This document shows positions 1-6,228 of a DNA stretch of 6,274 bases, piece after piece. How positions within the stretch are numbered: position 1 is the first letter of the stretch; the number at the start of each line of letters is the position of its first letter. The DNA lies in NCBI GenBank assembly GCA_944363895.1, contig CALVVP010000025.1, positions 1 through 6,274 on the forward strand, given 5' to 3'. A program made the translations under genes and the position numbers. This DNA comes from an uncultured Bacilli bacterium (GTDB taxonomy: Bacteria; Bacillota_I; Bacilli_A; RF39; UBA660). The notes beneath the pieces were generated by a model. The model was not told where the DNA came from. It searched no databases and was given only the letters and a program-made list of their open reading frames with translations.

Positions 1-30
1 TGTATTTATATATTTTCTATTCATTTTCAA

Positions 31-603
31 CTACCAAATAAAATACCATTCATTATTTGAATAATCATAACCAACGTTGTGATAGATATTATTTATATCT
101 TCCATATATCTTTGAATAGTTCTTTCACTTAAGTTTAAATCACTAGCTATCTTAGATGTTTTTATTGTTTTATATTCTTTTAAATAATTATATAAACTAT
201 CTAATTGCTTTTGTTTAGTAATATTATATCTTTTGCGTGTTTCATTTTCTTTATCAACCTTATATTTATCCCATTCTTCACCAAGCTGATATGAATAATC
301 ATCAAAAATACCTCTATCTACTTTTTCAAATCTAGACCATTTATCATAAGTCCAATTATGTTTTTCATTATAAATTAATATTCTTTCATATTTATTTAAT
401 GATTTTCTATATTTCTTATCAAAAGCAACTAAATCAATGTTTTTAGAATTATTAATAATTATCATATAACCTTGATACTTAATTGCTTCTGAAATAGTAT
501 CACAATAATGAACAACACTATTTTCTATGTATGGATAGCTAATACATCTTTTTTCTTCATTTTCAAAACCTACTATAACTACATTCTTTTTAGCTTTATT
601 CAT
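31..603 (-). CDS. Putative regulator with C-terminal helix-turn-helix (190 aa)
   Basis: I do not recognise this protein as a named family. Its C-terminal third (about residues 130-190) looks like an HTH_11/DeoR-type winged helix: a helix around KQKQLDSLYNYLKE, then the helix-turn-helix KTSKIASDLNLSERTIQRYM (147-166), then a short hydrophobic strand NEWYFIW at the end. The first 120 residues look alpha/beta (strands VVIVGF, YMIIINN, RILIYNE) and could be a sensor or receiver-like domain, but I see no catalytic motif. It is the last visible gene of a three-gene operon. Its ATG lies inside the end of the nuclease gene (8-bp overlap), with a TGGAGAA Shine-Dalgarno site (614-620) 10 nt upstream, so translation is probably coupled. 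It probably binds DNA and may autoregulate the operon; that is inference. It ends in TAG. Confidence 0.75.
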   Translation of the reverse strand: MNKAKKNVVIVGFENEEKRCISYPYIENSVVHYCDTISEAIKYQGYMIIINNSKNIDLVAFDKKYRKSLNKYERILIYNEKHNWTYDKWSRFEKVDRGIFDDYSYQLGEEWDKYKVDKENETRKRYNITKQKQLDSLYNYLKEYKTIKTSKIASDLNLSERTIQRYMEDINNIYHNVGYDYSNNEWYFIW

Positions 604-2029
604 TATAAAAATATTCTCCAGTTTTGTTTATATATGTTTGATTAAATTTTTCATTCTTACAATTCCAAAAATTTTCAGACACATATAATTTTATATCAAA
701 ATCCTTATCTAATAAACTAAAATATTGTTTTCCATTTAATTCTTCAAAATATTCTTTTAATGGAAGAATATCATTTAAATAATATTCTTCTATTTGATTA
801 ATTACACCTTTATATTCATCACTTTTTTTATTATTTAAATTATCTAAATATAAATTAACAGATTCTTTTTTAGTAATATCACTTACCCCAATAACTGTAT
901 AAAAATGAATTTTCAATTGTTGACTTATAATTAACTTAGTATCTCCTAGTGCTTCTCGTCTTATATTAATTCTATTTGTTAGATTTTCAAAAAATTTTTT
1001 TCCATAATTATCAGCTTCACAATTAAAATAGTTATCTTTTAAGTAATATATATCAATTAAATGTTTATGGATACCATTACCTAATCCAAGTACACCATCG
1101 TCTACTTTAATTTCTATTAAAAATATATCCGTTAATAGAGTTTTTTTATATCCATAAAAAATACAATCTATTCTTCCATTATATTTACTTTTTGATTTTT
1201 CAATTATATAATATTCTTGTTCAAATGGTAAAATATTACACTTATAATCAGAAAACAAATTAGTCATATTACCATACAATAGAAATTGATGTTGGTATTT
1301 TTTTTCTAATTGGTCTTTTCCTTTATATGAATTTATCGCATCTTTTACAGTATTTATAAAAGAGTTTTTATCTTTTAAATCAGTTATATTTTCTATAGAA
1401 ATATTGGATTTTTTAGCAATTACTTTAAATTCATTAAACTCCACTTTCTTGATTGAATTTTGCATTGCTTTACCATTAGTCAACCTAATATTTTTTATAA
1501 AACTATACTGAACCTTTATTATATCCGAAACTCCATTAAATTTATCAAAAGTATACTTACAATTATCATCGTCTCTTTTAAAAAGAATGTTTGAATTAAT
1601 TAAATTAATATCTTTTTCAAAATTTACAAATCTGTCCTTATCAAAATTATTATTTTTTAATACAGAAGTAGCAAATTCATATTTTATTTCAGGCATAATA
1701 AAATCGAAGAATTGTTCCATTTTTTCACAAATAGAAATCAAATTATCTAGCAAAGTTTTATCTGAATCTTTTGTAACTGCAGAAGTATTACATTTATAAG
1801 TATTTATTGGAAACCCTATCAATATATATTCATCAGAATCTTGAGATTGTGATACTGTAAAAGCTTTATTACCATCATAATAAGCGATATCACATTTTTC
1901 TTCACAACTTTCTTCCTCGTTATCTCGTATTCTTAAATAAAATTTTGGAAATAATTGATTAAAGTCTTTTCTAAAATCATTAAGATTATATTTTACTTTT
2001 ATTTTATCACTATTTTTTTCATTTACCAT
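596..2029 (-). CDS. PD-(D/E)XK nuclease-like protein (477 aa)
   Basis: The middle of the protein carries the signature order of a PD-(D/E)XK nuclease core. Acidic residues in LPFEQEYY (about E270/E272) come first, then NGRIDCIFY with D288 on a strand, then DIFLIEIKV with E306-x-K308, followed by a helix containing HKHLIDIYYL that could close the fold. D288, E306 and K308 are the expected metal-binding and catalytic residues. The first 230 residues and the last 120 match nothing I know; the N-terminal part may recognise a target or partner. The start is set at the ATG at 2029, because AGGTGG (2038-2043) sits 8 nt upstream of it; the in-frame GTG at 2041 lies within that site. The gene begins 16 nt after the 66-aa gene and overlaps the next gene by 8 bp. 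A restriction-type, defence or element-maintenance nuclease is plausible, but substrate and role are unknown. It is very A+T-rich and ends in TAA. Confidence 0.75.
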   Translation of the reverse strand: MVNEKNSDKIKVKYNLNDFRKDFNQLFPKFYLRIRDNEEESCEEKCDIAYYDGNKAFTVSQSQDSDEYILIGFPINTYKCNTSAVTKDSDKTLLDNLISICEKMEQFFDFIMPEIKYEFATSVLKNNNFDKDRFVNFEKDINLINSNILFKRDDDNCKYTFDKFNGVSDIIKVQYSFIKNIRLTNGKAMQNSIKKVEFNEFKVIAKKSNISIENITDLKDKNSFINTVKDAINSYKGKDQLEKKYQHQFLLYGNMTNLFSDYKCNILPFEQEYYIIEKSKSKYNGRIDCIFYGYKKTLLTDIFLIEIKVDDGVLGLGNGIHKHLIDIYYLKDNYFNCEADNYGKKFFENLTNRINIRREALGDTKLIISQQLKIHFYTVIGVSDITKKESVNLYLDNLNNKKSDEYKGVINQIEEYYLNDILPLKEYFEELNGKQYFSLLDKDFDIKLYVSENFWNCKNEKFNQTYINKTGEYFYNE

Positions 2030-2037
2030 AAACAACA

Positions 2038-2043
2038 CCACCT
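2038..2043 (-). promoter_or_regulatory. Ribosome binding site that decides the nuclease start
   Basis: AGGTGG on the minus strand lies 8 nt upstream of the ATG at 2029. The longer reading frame would start with GTG at 2041, inside this site, so the shorter 477-aa protein is preferred. Confidence 0.75.
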
Positions 2044-2045
2044 AA

Positions 2046-2246
2046 TTATTTATTTACATAATATTTATCATCTTTTGTTTTTACCAAAACTTTATCATTA
2101 ATTAGTTTTTGAAATAAATCTAACGAATCTTTTAATATGCCAATTTCATTTATTGATACTGCTGTATCTTCAGATATTGCACCTTTTTCTTTTAATTTAT
2201 TTATTATAGATTTTCTTTTAAAGAAAGACAATGATATTAAACTCAT
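2046..2246 (-). CDS. Small putative winged-helix protein (66 aa)
   Basis: This is a short basic protein of unknown function. After a hydrophobic, lysine/arginine-ending start (MSLISLSFFKRK) it has helix INKLKEKG, then AISEDTAVSINEIGI, then helix KDSLDLFQKLINDK, and a final VLVKTKDDKYYVNK that looks like a beta wing. That order suggests a minimal winged-helix DNA-binding fold, similar in outline to small Bacillota proteins that carry a GA(I/V)S..TA segment. The family match is from memory and not proven. It is the first gene of the three-gene operon. A GGAGGTG Shine-Dalgarno site (2252-2258) with about 7 nt spacing and an extended -10 promoter 35 bp upstream support it as a real gene, and the next gene follows after 16 nt. 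It could be a repressor, an antitoxin-like partner or a transcription factor for the nuclease gene. It ends in TAA. Confidence 0.65.
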   Translation of the reverse strand: MSLISLSFFKRKSIINKLKEKGAISEDTAVSINEIGILKDSLDLFQKLINDKVLVKTKDDKYYVNK

Positions 2247-2281
2247 TTTTACACCTCCAAATAAGTTATCTCATATAAATT

Positions 2282-2290
2282 ATTATAGCA
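2282..2290 (-). promoter_or_regulatory. Extended -10 promoter of the three-gene operon
   Basis: On the minus strand TGC directly precedes TATAAT (TGnTATAAT), the extended -10 form that needs little -35 contact. The hexamer 17 bp further upstream (AATAAA) matches the -35 consensus poorly, which fits. The predicted start near 2275 gives a leader of about 28 nt holding the GGAGGTG site of the 66-aa gene. Confidence 0.65.
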
Positions 2291-2338
2291 TATTTTTTAA
2301 TATTTTTATTACTTCTACACTTAACAAAAAAAGAAAAT

Positions 2339-2358
2339 GCCACATAATTGCCACATAA
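2339..2358. repeat. Tandem direct repeat GCCACATAA, 11-bp period
   Basis: Two identical 9-bp copies, 2339-2347 and 2350-2358, are separated by TT, placing them about one helical turn apart on the same face of the DNA. They lie 64-83 bp upstream of the predicted start of the operon promoter and about 40 bp downstream of the small-RNA terminator. They could be a binding site for one of the operon's helix-turn-helix proteins, or arm-type sites of a tyrosine recombinase at the end of an integrated element. The sequence alone does not decide. Confidence 0.6.
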
Positions 2359-2394
2359 AGCAAAATAAAAAGACCTTAAAGCCTTATAAACAAA

Positions 2395-2484
2395 CAAAAA
2401 TGGCTACCTTTCGGTAGCCTCAGGGGGTTTGGTTGGGTCAACTCACGCAGTAATATAGTAAGAGACCCAAGCGTGTTACCACGC
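2395..2484 (-). ncRNA. Unassigned ~90-nt structured small RNA
   Basis: A consensus promoter just upstream and an intrinsic terminator define a short transcript of about 90 nt with no credible reading frame. From its 5' end it folds as follows. Hairpin 1 is GCGTG-GTAA-CACGC (2484-2471), with a GNRA tetraloop and starting almost at the predicted +1. Hairpin 2 (2470-2433) has a perfect 7-bp stem TTGGGTC/GACCCAA, a small internal loop, 5 more pairs and an 11-nt loop. Then comes the unpaired C-rich linker CCAAACCCCCTGA (2432-2420). Hairpin 3 is GGCTACC-GAAA-GGTAGCC plus a U-tract, which is the terminator. G+C is about half, far above the surroundings. It lacks the hallmarks of SRP RNA, tmRNA, RNase P RNA and tRNA. 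A trans-acting regulatory RNA using the C-rich linker is the simplest reading, but that is inference. Read-through from recG would also end at this terminator. Confidence 0.8.
2402..2419 (-). terminator. Intrinsic terminator of the small RNA (and recG)
   Basis: A perfect 7-bp G+C-rich stem GGCTACC/GGTAGCC with a GAAA tetraloop is followed on the minus strand by A then TTTTTG (2400-2395). There is no U-tract on the plus-strand side, so it acts on minus-strand transcription only. No other terminator is visible after recG, so this one probably also ends recG transcripts. Confidence 0.9.
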
Positions 2485-2491
2485 AATTATA

Positions 2492-2520
2492 ATTATAAAG
2501 AAGAAACCTCTTTTTGTCAA
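2492..2520 (-). promoter_or_regulatory. Consensus sigma-A-type promoter of the small RNA
   Basis: TTGACA (2515-2520) and TATAAT (2492-2497) are separated by exactly 17 bp, a perfect match to the housekeeping promoter consensus. A second TATAAT follows directly (2486-2491) but would give a 23-bp spacer. The start falls near 2484-2485, at the first base of hairpin 1. It lies between the recG stop codon and the RNA, so the RNA has its own strong promoter. Confidence 0.9.
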
Positions 2521-2536
2521 GTTCTTTAACATAGCA

Positions 2537-4504
2537 TTAATCTAAACTATCAAGTTCCTTTAACACATCATAAATATATTGATAATGTGAATTATAATTA
2601 TTCATAAACTCTAAACTATCTTCTTTTGCTTTAACAACTATCTTAAAATCTTTTTTCAAATCAGCCAACTTAAATTGCATATCGCCACTTTGTCTCGTGC
2701 CAAACAAATCACCACTACCTCTTAACTTAAAATCAGCTTCACTTACTTCAAAACCATCATTAGTTTTAGTTAAAATTTTTAATCGTTCAGCTTCTTGATT
2801 ACTAATCATAATAAAATAAGATTGTAAATCACTTCGACCAACACGTCCTCTTAATTGATGCAAAGCAGATAGTCCAAAACGATAGCTATCAAAGACAACC
2901 ATCATTGTTGCATTAGCCACATCAACACCAACTTCAATGACTGTTGTACTAATTAAAATTTGAATTTTATTTTCTTTAAAGTCATTCATTACTTCTTCTT
3001 TTTCTTTATTAGATAATTTGCCATGCATCATACCAACTGTAAACAATTTACCAAATGCCAAATTCATTTTATCTCGCAATTTTATTACGTTTTCTAGCTG
3101 TATTTTATCACTTTCTTCAATTAAAGGCGCAATAACATAAATTTGATGTCCAAGCTTTAATTGTTCATACATTTTAGTTAAAACATCTTTAATTTCGCTT
3201 TCTTTTTTCAAATAACTAATTATCTCTTTACGACCAGCTGGCTTAGTTTTAATACTAGAAATATCCATATCGCCAAACAAAGTAATTGCATAAGTTCGAG
3301 GAATTGGTGTAGCACTCATATATAAAACATCAGGCATAATTCCTTTATTTTTTAAATTACTCCTTTGATTAACACCAAATCGATGTTGTTCATCAGTTAT
3401 AACAAGTCCCAAATTAGCGTATTTAACATCATTACTAATTAAAGCGTGCGTTCCAATCACAATATCAATTTCACCATTTTCTAAACCAGCATAGATATCT
3501 CTTTTTTCTTTAGCTTTTAATTTGCCAGTTAATAAACATACTTTAATATCTGGTAGCAATTTAACAATATTATTATAATGTTGCCGAGCAAGAATTTCAG
3601 TAGGTGCCATTAAAGCTCCTTGATAACCAGCTAAATAATTAATATATAAAGCAATAAAAGAGACAATTGTTTTCCCACTACCAACATCACCTTGGAGTAA
3701 TCGATTCATTCTTTTTTCGCCAGTCAAATCATTATAAATATCTTTAACAGCTTTTTCTTGATCGATAGTTAATTTAAATGGTAAATTATTAACAAGTTCT
3801 AAAACTTTATCTTTAGGTACATCTCTTTTTAATCCTTGTTGAACTTTTTTTGATTTCAAATAATTCATTTTCAACATAAATACAAATAATTCTTCATATT
3901 TTAATTTATTAATTGCTAATTTAAGATTATCTAAATTACTAGGATTATGAATCTCTTTAATACTTTTTTCCTTACTTAAAAAATCATATTTTTCATTTAA
4001 ATAATCAGGAATATAATCAACTACATCAACGTCAACCATCTTAATTATATTATTTAATTGCAAACTATTTATGCCAGTAGTAACATGATAAACTGGTTCT
4101 ATTTTAGTAGTATTACCTAAAGTAGAAAATTTTATATCACTACAAATAATCAAATTTTTCCTTTTATCATATTTACCAATAACAGTAAGCTTAGTTCCAA
4201 CAACAATTTTATTTTTAAAAAACCCACGATTAAAAATAGTAACTTTTACTATCTTCTCACCTACATTTAAGCTAAAATCCATTTTATCTTTATAATTTCT
4301 AATGTAAGTAACAACTGCGTTAGTTTCAACGACACCATCGATAATTATTTTATCATCTTGTTCTAACAAGTCAATATCACTTCTTTTGATAATATCATAA
4401 CGAAAAGGATAGTAAGTAACCAAGTCTAAAGTATTATTTATTCCTAACCTTCTTAAGATATTAACTGTTTTTGGGCCAATTCCTTTAATATTTTCTAATT
4501 CCAT
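2537..4504 (-). CDS. recG: ATP-dependent DNA helicase RecG
   Basis: RecG is a superfamily 2 helicase that binds stalled replication forks and Holliday junctions and reverses or branch-migrates them, acting in recombinational repair in the cytoplasm. The N-terminus has the helix-hairpin-helix-like NIKGIGPKT (about 5-13) and a wedge/OB-fold domain (about 50-150). The motor follows: Walker A GDVGSGKT (272-279), PTEILARQH (301-309), DEQHRFG box (371-377), SATPIPRT (397-404), TVIEVGVDV (521-529) and QLRGRVGRS (550-558), then the RecG-specific RGSGDLFGTRQSG (595-607). At 655 aa it is slightly short but complete compared with the usual 670-690. The ATG at 4504 has GAAGGTG 5-7 nt upstream. It is apparently transcribed alone, between the ftsX terminator and the small-RNA promoter. 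No tryptophan is present. It ends in TAA. Confidence 0.98.
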   Translation of the reverse strand: MELENIKGIGPKTVNILRRLGINNTLDLVTYYPFRYDIIKRSDIDLLEQDDKIIIDGVVETNAVVTYIRNYKDKMDFSLNVGEKIVKVTIFNRGFFKNKIVVGTKLTVIGKYDKRKNLIICSDIKFSTLGNTTKIEPVYHVTTGINSLQLNNIIKMVDVDVVDYIPDYLNEKYDFLSKEKSIKEIHNPSNLDNLKLAINKLKYEELFVFMLKMNYLKSKKVQQGLKRDVPKDKVLELVNNLPFKLTIDQEKAVKDIYNDLTGEKRMNRLLQGDVGSGKTIVSFIALYINYLAGYQGALMAPTEILARQHYNNIVKLLPDIKVCLLTGKLKAKEKRDIYAGLENGEIDIVIGTHALISNDVKYANLGLVITDEQHRFGVNQRSNLKNKGIMPDVLYMSATPIPRTYAITLFGDMDISSIKTKPAGRKEIISYLKKESEIKDVLTKMYEQLKLGHQIYVIAPLIEESDKIQLENVIKLRDKMNLAFGKLFTVGMMHGKLSNKEKEEVMNDFKENKIQILISTTVIEVGVDVANATMMVVFDSYRFGLSALHQLRGRVGRSDLQSYFIMISNQEAERLKILTKTNDGFEVSEADFKLRGSGDLFGTRQSGDMQFKLADLKKDFKIVVKAKEDSLEFMNNYNSHYQYIYDVLKELDSLD

Positions 4505-4519
4505 AAAAACACCTTCTTA

Positions 4520-4548
4520 ATTATATCAAACATATTTTTGTTTGTCTA
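4520..4548 (-). promoter_or_regulatory. Candidate recG promoter
   Basis: TAGACA (4543-4548) and TATAAT (4520-4525) are 17 bp apart on the minus strand, close to consensus. The start it predicts, near 4513, falls in the Shine-Dalgarno site and would leave a leader of only about 9 nt. A second TATAAT at 4564-4569 lacks a good -35 but would give a more usual leader of about 50 nt; either could be used. Confidence 0.45.
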
Positions 4549-4604
4549 CTTTTCCCTCTATAAATTATATACGACAAAAATTAGCGATTTCCTTTTATCT
4601 CAAT

Positions 4605-4628
4605 AAAAAAGTTTATGTTTCCATAAAC
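4605..4628 (-). terminator. Intrinsic terminator after ftsX
   Basis: A perfect 7-bp stem GTTTATG/CATAAAC with a GAAA tetraloop on the minus strand is followed immediately by TTTTTT (4610-4605). The stem begins on the base after the ftsX TAG stop codon, so ribosomes finishing ftsX would cover it. It separates ftsEX from recG. Confidence 0.85.
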
Positions 4629-5531
4629 CTATATTTTTAAATATTTTCTAACAGCCCGCCAAGATCCAAACATACCTACTAAAATACCAATAGCAATTAA
4701 TACCAAAGATACAAAATAAGTAAATGGTAAAGGTGAAATAAGTTGAATAAATGGTGATATAACTTGGCCATTAAATGCATTGTATAAAGCTTCATAACCA
4801 ATAATTGTTGTTAAGACTGGAATAATAGATCCAAATAATCCCAAAAATAATCCTTCAAAAATAAATGGAATTTTAATATTAATGTTAGATGCACCGACTA
4901 AACGCATAATTTCAATTTCTCTCTTACGAGAAAATATTGTTATTTTAATCGTATTAGAAATTAAGAAAGCAGTAACAATTACTAAAGCTATAACAACTCC
5001 ATAACTAATTTTTTTTACAATATCAAATACAGACACTAACTGCTCAACCATACCTTCACCATATTTAACATTATAAACCCCATCAATTTGACTAATTTGA
5101 TTAGCAACTTCTTCAATTTGATTAATGTCAGTTACTTTAATTTGGAAAGCATCCAATAAAGGATTGTCCTCCCTATTCTCATACTTACCTAAAATGCTAT
5201 CAAAATCACTACTTTCTTCCATCATTTCTTCAGAAATTGTCATCTTATCTTCGAAAGTAAATGATTCAACATAATTAATGACATTTATTTCATCTTTTAT
5301 TTCTTCAATTCTTTCTAAACTAACATCACGATTTAAGAAAGCAACAATTGTCATATCTCTTTCAACAGCTTTAGTAAAATTATTAACATTAAATGATAAA
5401 ATCATAGCAATTGATACAACAATTAAAGTTATTATAATACAAGCAATAGAAGCTAAAGAAAGAGAAAAATTACGAAAAACACTTTTAAATGAGTCTCTAA
5501 TATTTCGTCCTAAAATCCTAAACACCCTCAT
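4629..5531 (-). CDS. ftsX: Cell division protein FtsX (ABC transporter permease-like)
   Basis: FtsX is the membrane half of the FtsEX complex. It does not clearly transport anything; it transmits FtsE ATP hydrolysis to extracellular peptidoglycan hydrolases or their activators. In a 300-aa protein I see the classic layout: a basic cytoplasmic N-terminus, a first membrane helix (about 23-48, IACIIITLIVVSIAMIL), a large outside domain (about 50-170, acidic stretch SEEMMEESSDFD), then three more helices near 175-195, 221-246 and 269-291. The loop RKREIEIMRLVGAS after the second helix is typical of FtsX-like permeases and is where FtsE is expected to dock. The second ATG (5531) is chosen because AAGGAG (5541-5546) is 9 nt from it but only 3 nt from the ATG at 5537. 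The gene overlaps ftsE by 14 bp, implying coupled translation. It ends in TAG. Confidence 0.96.
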   Translation of the reverse strand: MRVFRILGRNIRDSFKSVFRNFSLSLASIACIIITLIVVSIAMILSFNVNNFTKAVERDMTIVAFLNRDVSLERIEEIKDEINVINYVESFTFEDKMTISEEMMEESSDFDSILGKYENREDNPLLDAFQIKVTDINQIEEVANQISQIDGVYNVKYGEGMVEQLVSVFDIVKKISYGVVIALVIVTAFLISNTIKITIFSRKREIEIMRLVGASNINIKIPFIFEGLFLGLFGSIIPVLTTIIGYEALYNAFNGQVISPFIQLISPLPFTYFVSLVLIAIGILVGMFGSWRAVRKYLKI

Positions 5532-6213
5532 GGACATATTCTCCTTCCTTATAATCCTTAACTATTCGACCAGAGTCAAGTAAAATAACTCTCTTCTTCA
5601 TTTTATTAACTATTTCAGTATCATGAGTAACCATAATTATAGTTGTTCCTAGCTTATTGATTTCATCTAAAACTTTCATTATTTCCATACTAGTATTTTC
5701 ATCTAAATTTCCAGTTGGTTCATCACAAATCAACAACTTAGGACCATTGACTATTGCTCTTGCAATAGCTACACGTTGCTGCTCACCACCAGATAATTGA
5801 TGAGGATAATTTTTAGCTTTATGTTTTAAACCGACTAATTCTAATGCTTTAATAACTTTACTATGGATTTCTGAATTAGGCAATCCAAATATTTCTAAAG
5901 CAAATGCAACATTTTCATAAACCGTAGATTTAGGTAAAAGTTTAAAATCTTGAAACACAACGCCAATTTTTCTCCTTATTTTATAAACATTACGATTTTT
6001 TAACTTACTAACATTTATTCCACCGATATTGATAATTCCTGAAGTTGGTTTTTCCTCACGATATAACATTTTAATTAATGTCGACTTACCACATCCAGTA
6101 GATCCAATAATAAAAACAAACTCACCCTTTGCAATATTCAAATTTAAATCATAAATTGCTGTCACACCAGTTTTATATGTTTTCTCAACATTTTTAATTT
6201 TAATTAAATCCAT
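5518..6213 (-). CDS. ftsE: Cell division ATP-binding protein FtsE
   Basis: FtsE is the cytoplasmic ABC ATPase that pairs with FtsX to control cell-wall hydrolases during division or elongation. All ABC motifs are present in 231 aa, the usual length: Walker A GSTGCGKST (37-45), Q-loop FQD with Q88, signature LSGGEQQR (140-147), Walker B LLICDEP (160-166), D-loop GNLD, and switch histidine in THD (H197). The segment VVFQDFKLLPKSTVYENVAFAL is characteristic of FtsE among ABC ATPases, and the adjacent overlapping ftsX settles the assignment. The ATG at 6213 has AAGGG (6224-6228) 10 nt upstream. No promoter is visible in the 61 bp upstream, which suggests transcription from further right. It ends in TAG. 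Confidence 0.97.
   Translation of the reverse strand: MDLIKIKNVEKTYKTGVTAIYDLNLNIAKGEFVFIIGSTGCGKSTLIKMLYREEKPTSGIINIGGINVSKLKNRNVYKIRRKIGVVFQDFKLLPKSTVYENVAFALEIFGLPNSEIHSKVIKALELVGLKHKAKNYPHQLSGGEQQRVAIARAIVNGPKLLICDEPTGNLDENTSMEIMKVLDEINKLGTTIIMVTHDTEIVNKMKKRVILLDSGRIVKDYKEGEYVHEGV
5541..5546 (-). promoter_or_regulatory. Ribosome binding site that decides the ftsX start
   Basis: AAGGAG inside the 3' end of ftsE lies 9 nt upstream of the ATG at 5531 and only 3 nt from the alternative ATG at 5537, so the downstream start is favoured. Confidence 0.75.
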
Positions 6214-6228
6214 AAATCAACATCCCTT

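Noticed and set aside
1..24. Possible start of a fourth operon gene (ATG at 24, open to the window edge)
   Set aside because: Only eight codons are visible, with just a weak GGTAG upstream, so it cannot be distinguished from chance.
1587..1799. Plus-strand frame of 70 codons inside the nuclease gene
   Set aside because: It is a shadow of the minus-strand gene in A+T-rich sequence, without a supporting ribosome site or recognisable protein.
2137..2358. Plus-strand frame running across the 66-aa gene, its promoter and the direct repeat
   Set aside because: The opposite strand has a good Shine-Dalgarno site and promoter for the 66-aa gene, and this frame runs through regulatory sequence.
2367..2385. 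Second possible terminator (AAGGCTTTAAGGTCTT plus T-tract on the minus strand)
   Set aside because: The 6-bp stem includes two G-U pairs and overlaps its own T-tract. It is too weak to call, though it might act as a backup for the stronger terminator upstream.
2433..2484. T-box-like string GCGTGGTAACACGC followed by a hairpin and terminator, suggesting a T-box leader
   Set aside because: The promoter lies directly upstream, leaving no room for Stem I and a specifier loop, and no aminoacyl-tRNA synthetase or amino-acid gene follows. GCGTG-GTAA-CACGC is better read as a simple GNRA hairpin.
2499..2514. Weak inverted repeat AAAGA/TCTTT after recG as a recG terminator
   Set aside because: Five A/T-rich pairs, no U-tract, and it is the spacer of the small-RNA promoter.
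5278..5583. Plus-strand frame of 101 codons opposite ftsX/ftsE
   Set aside because: It is a shadow of two well-supported conserved genes.
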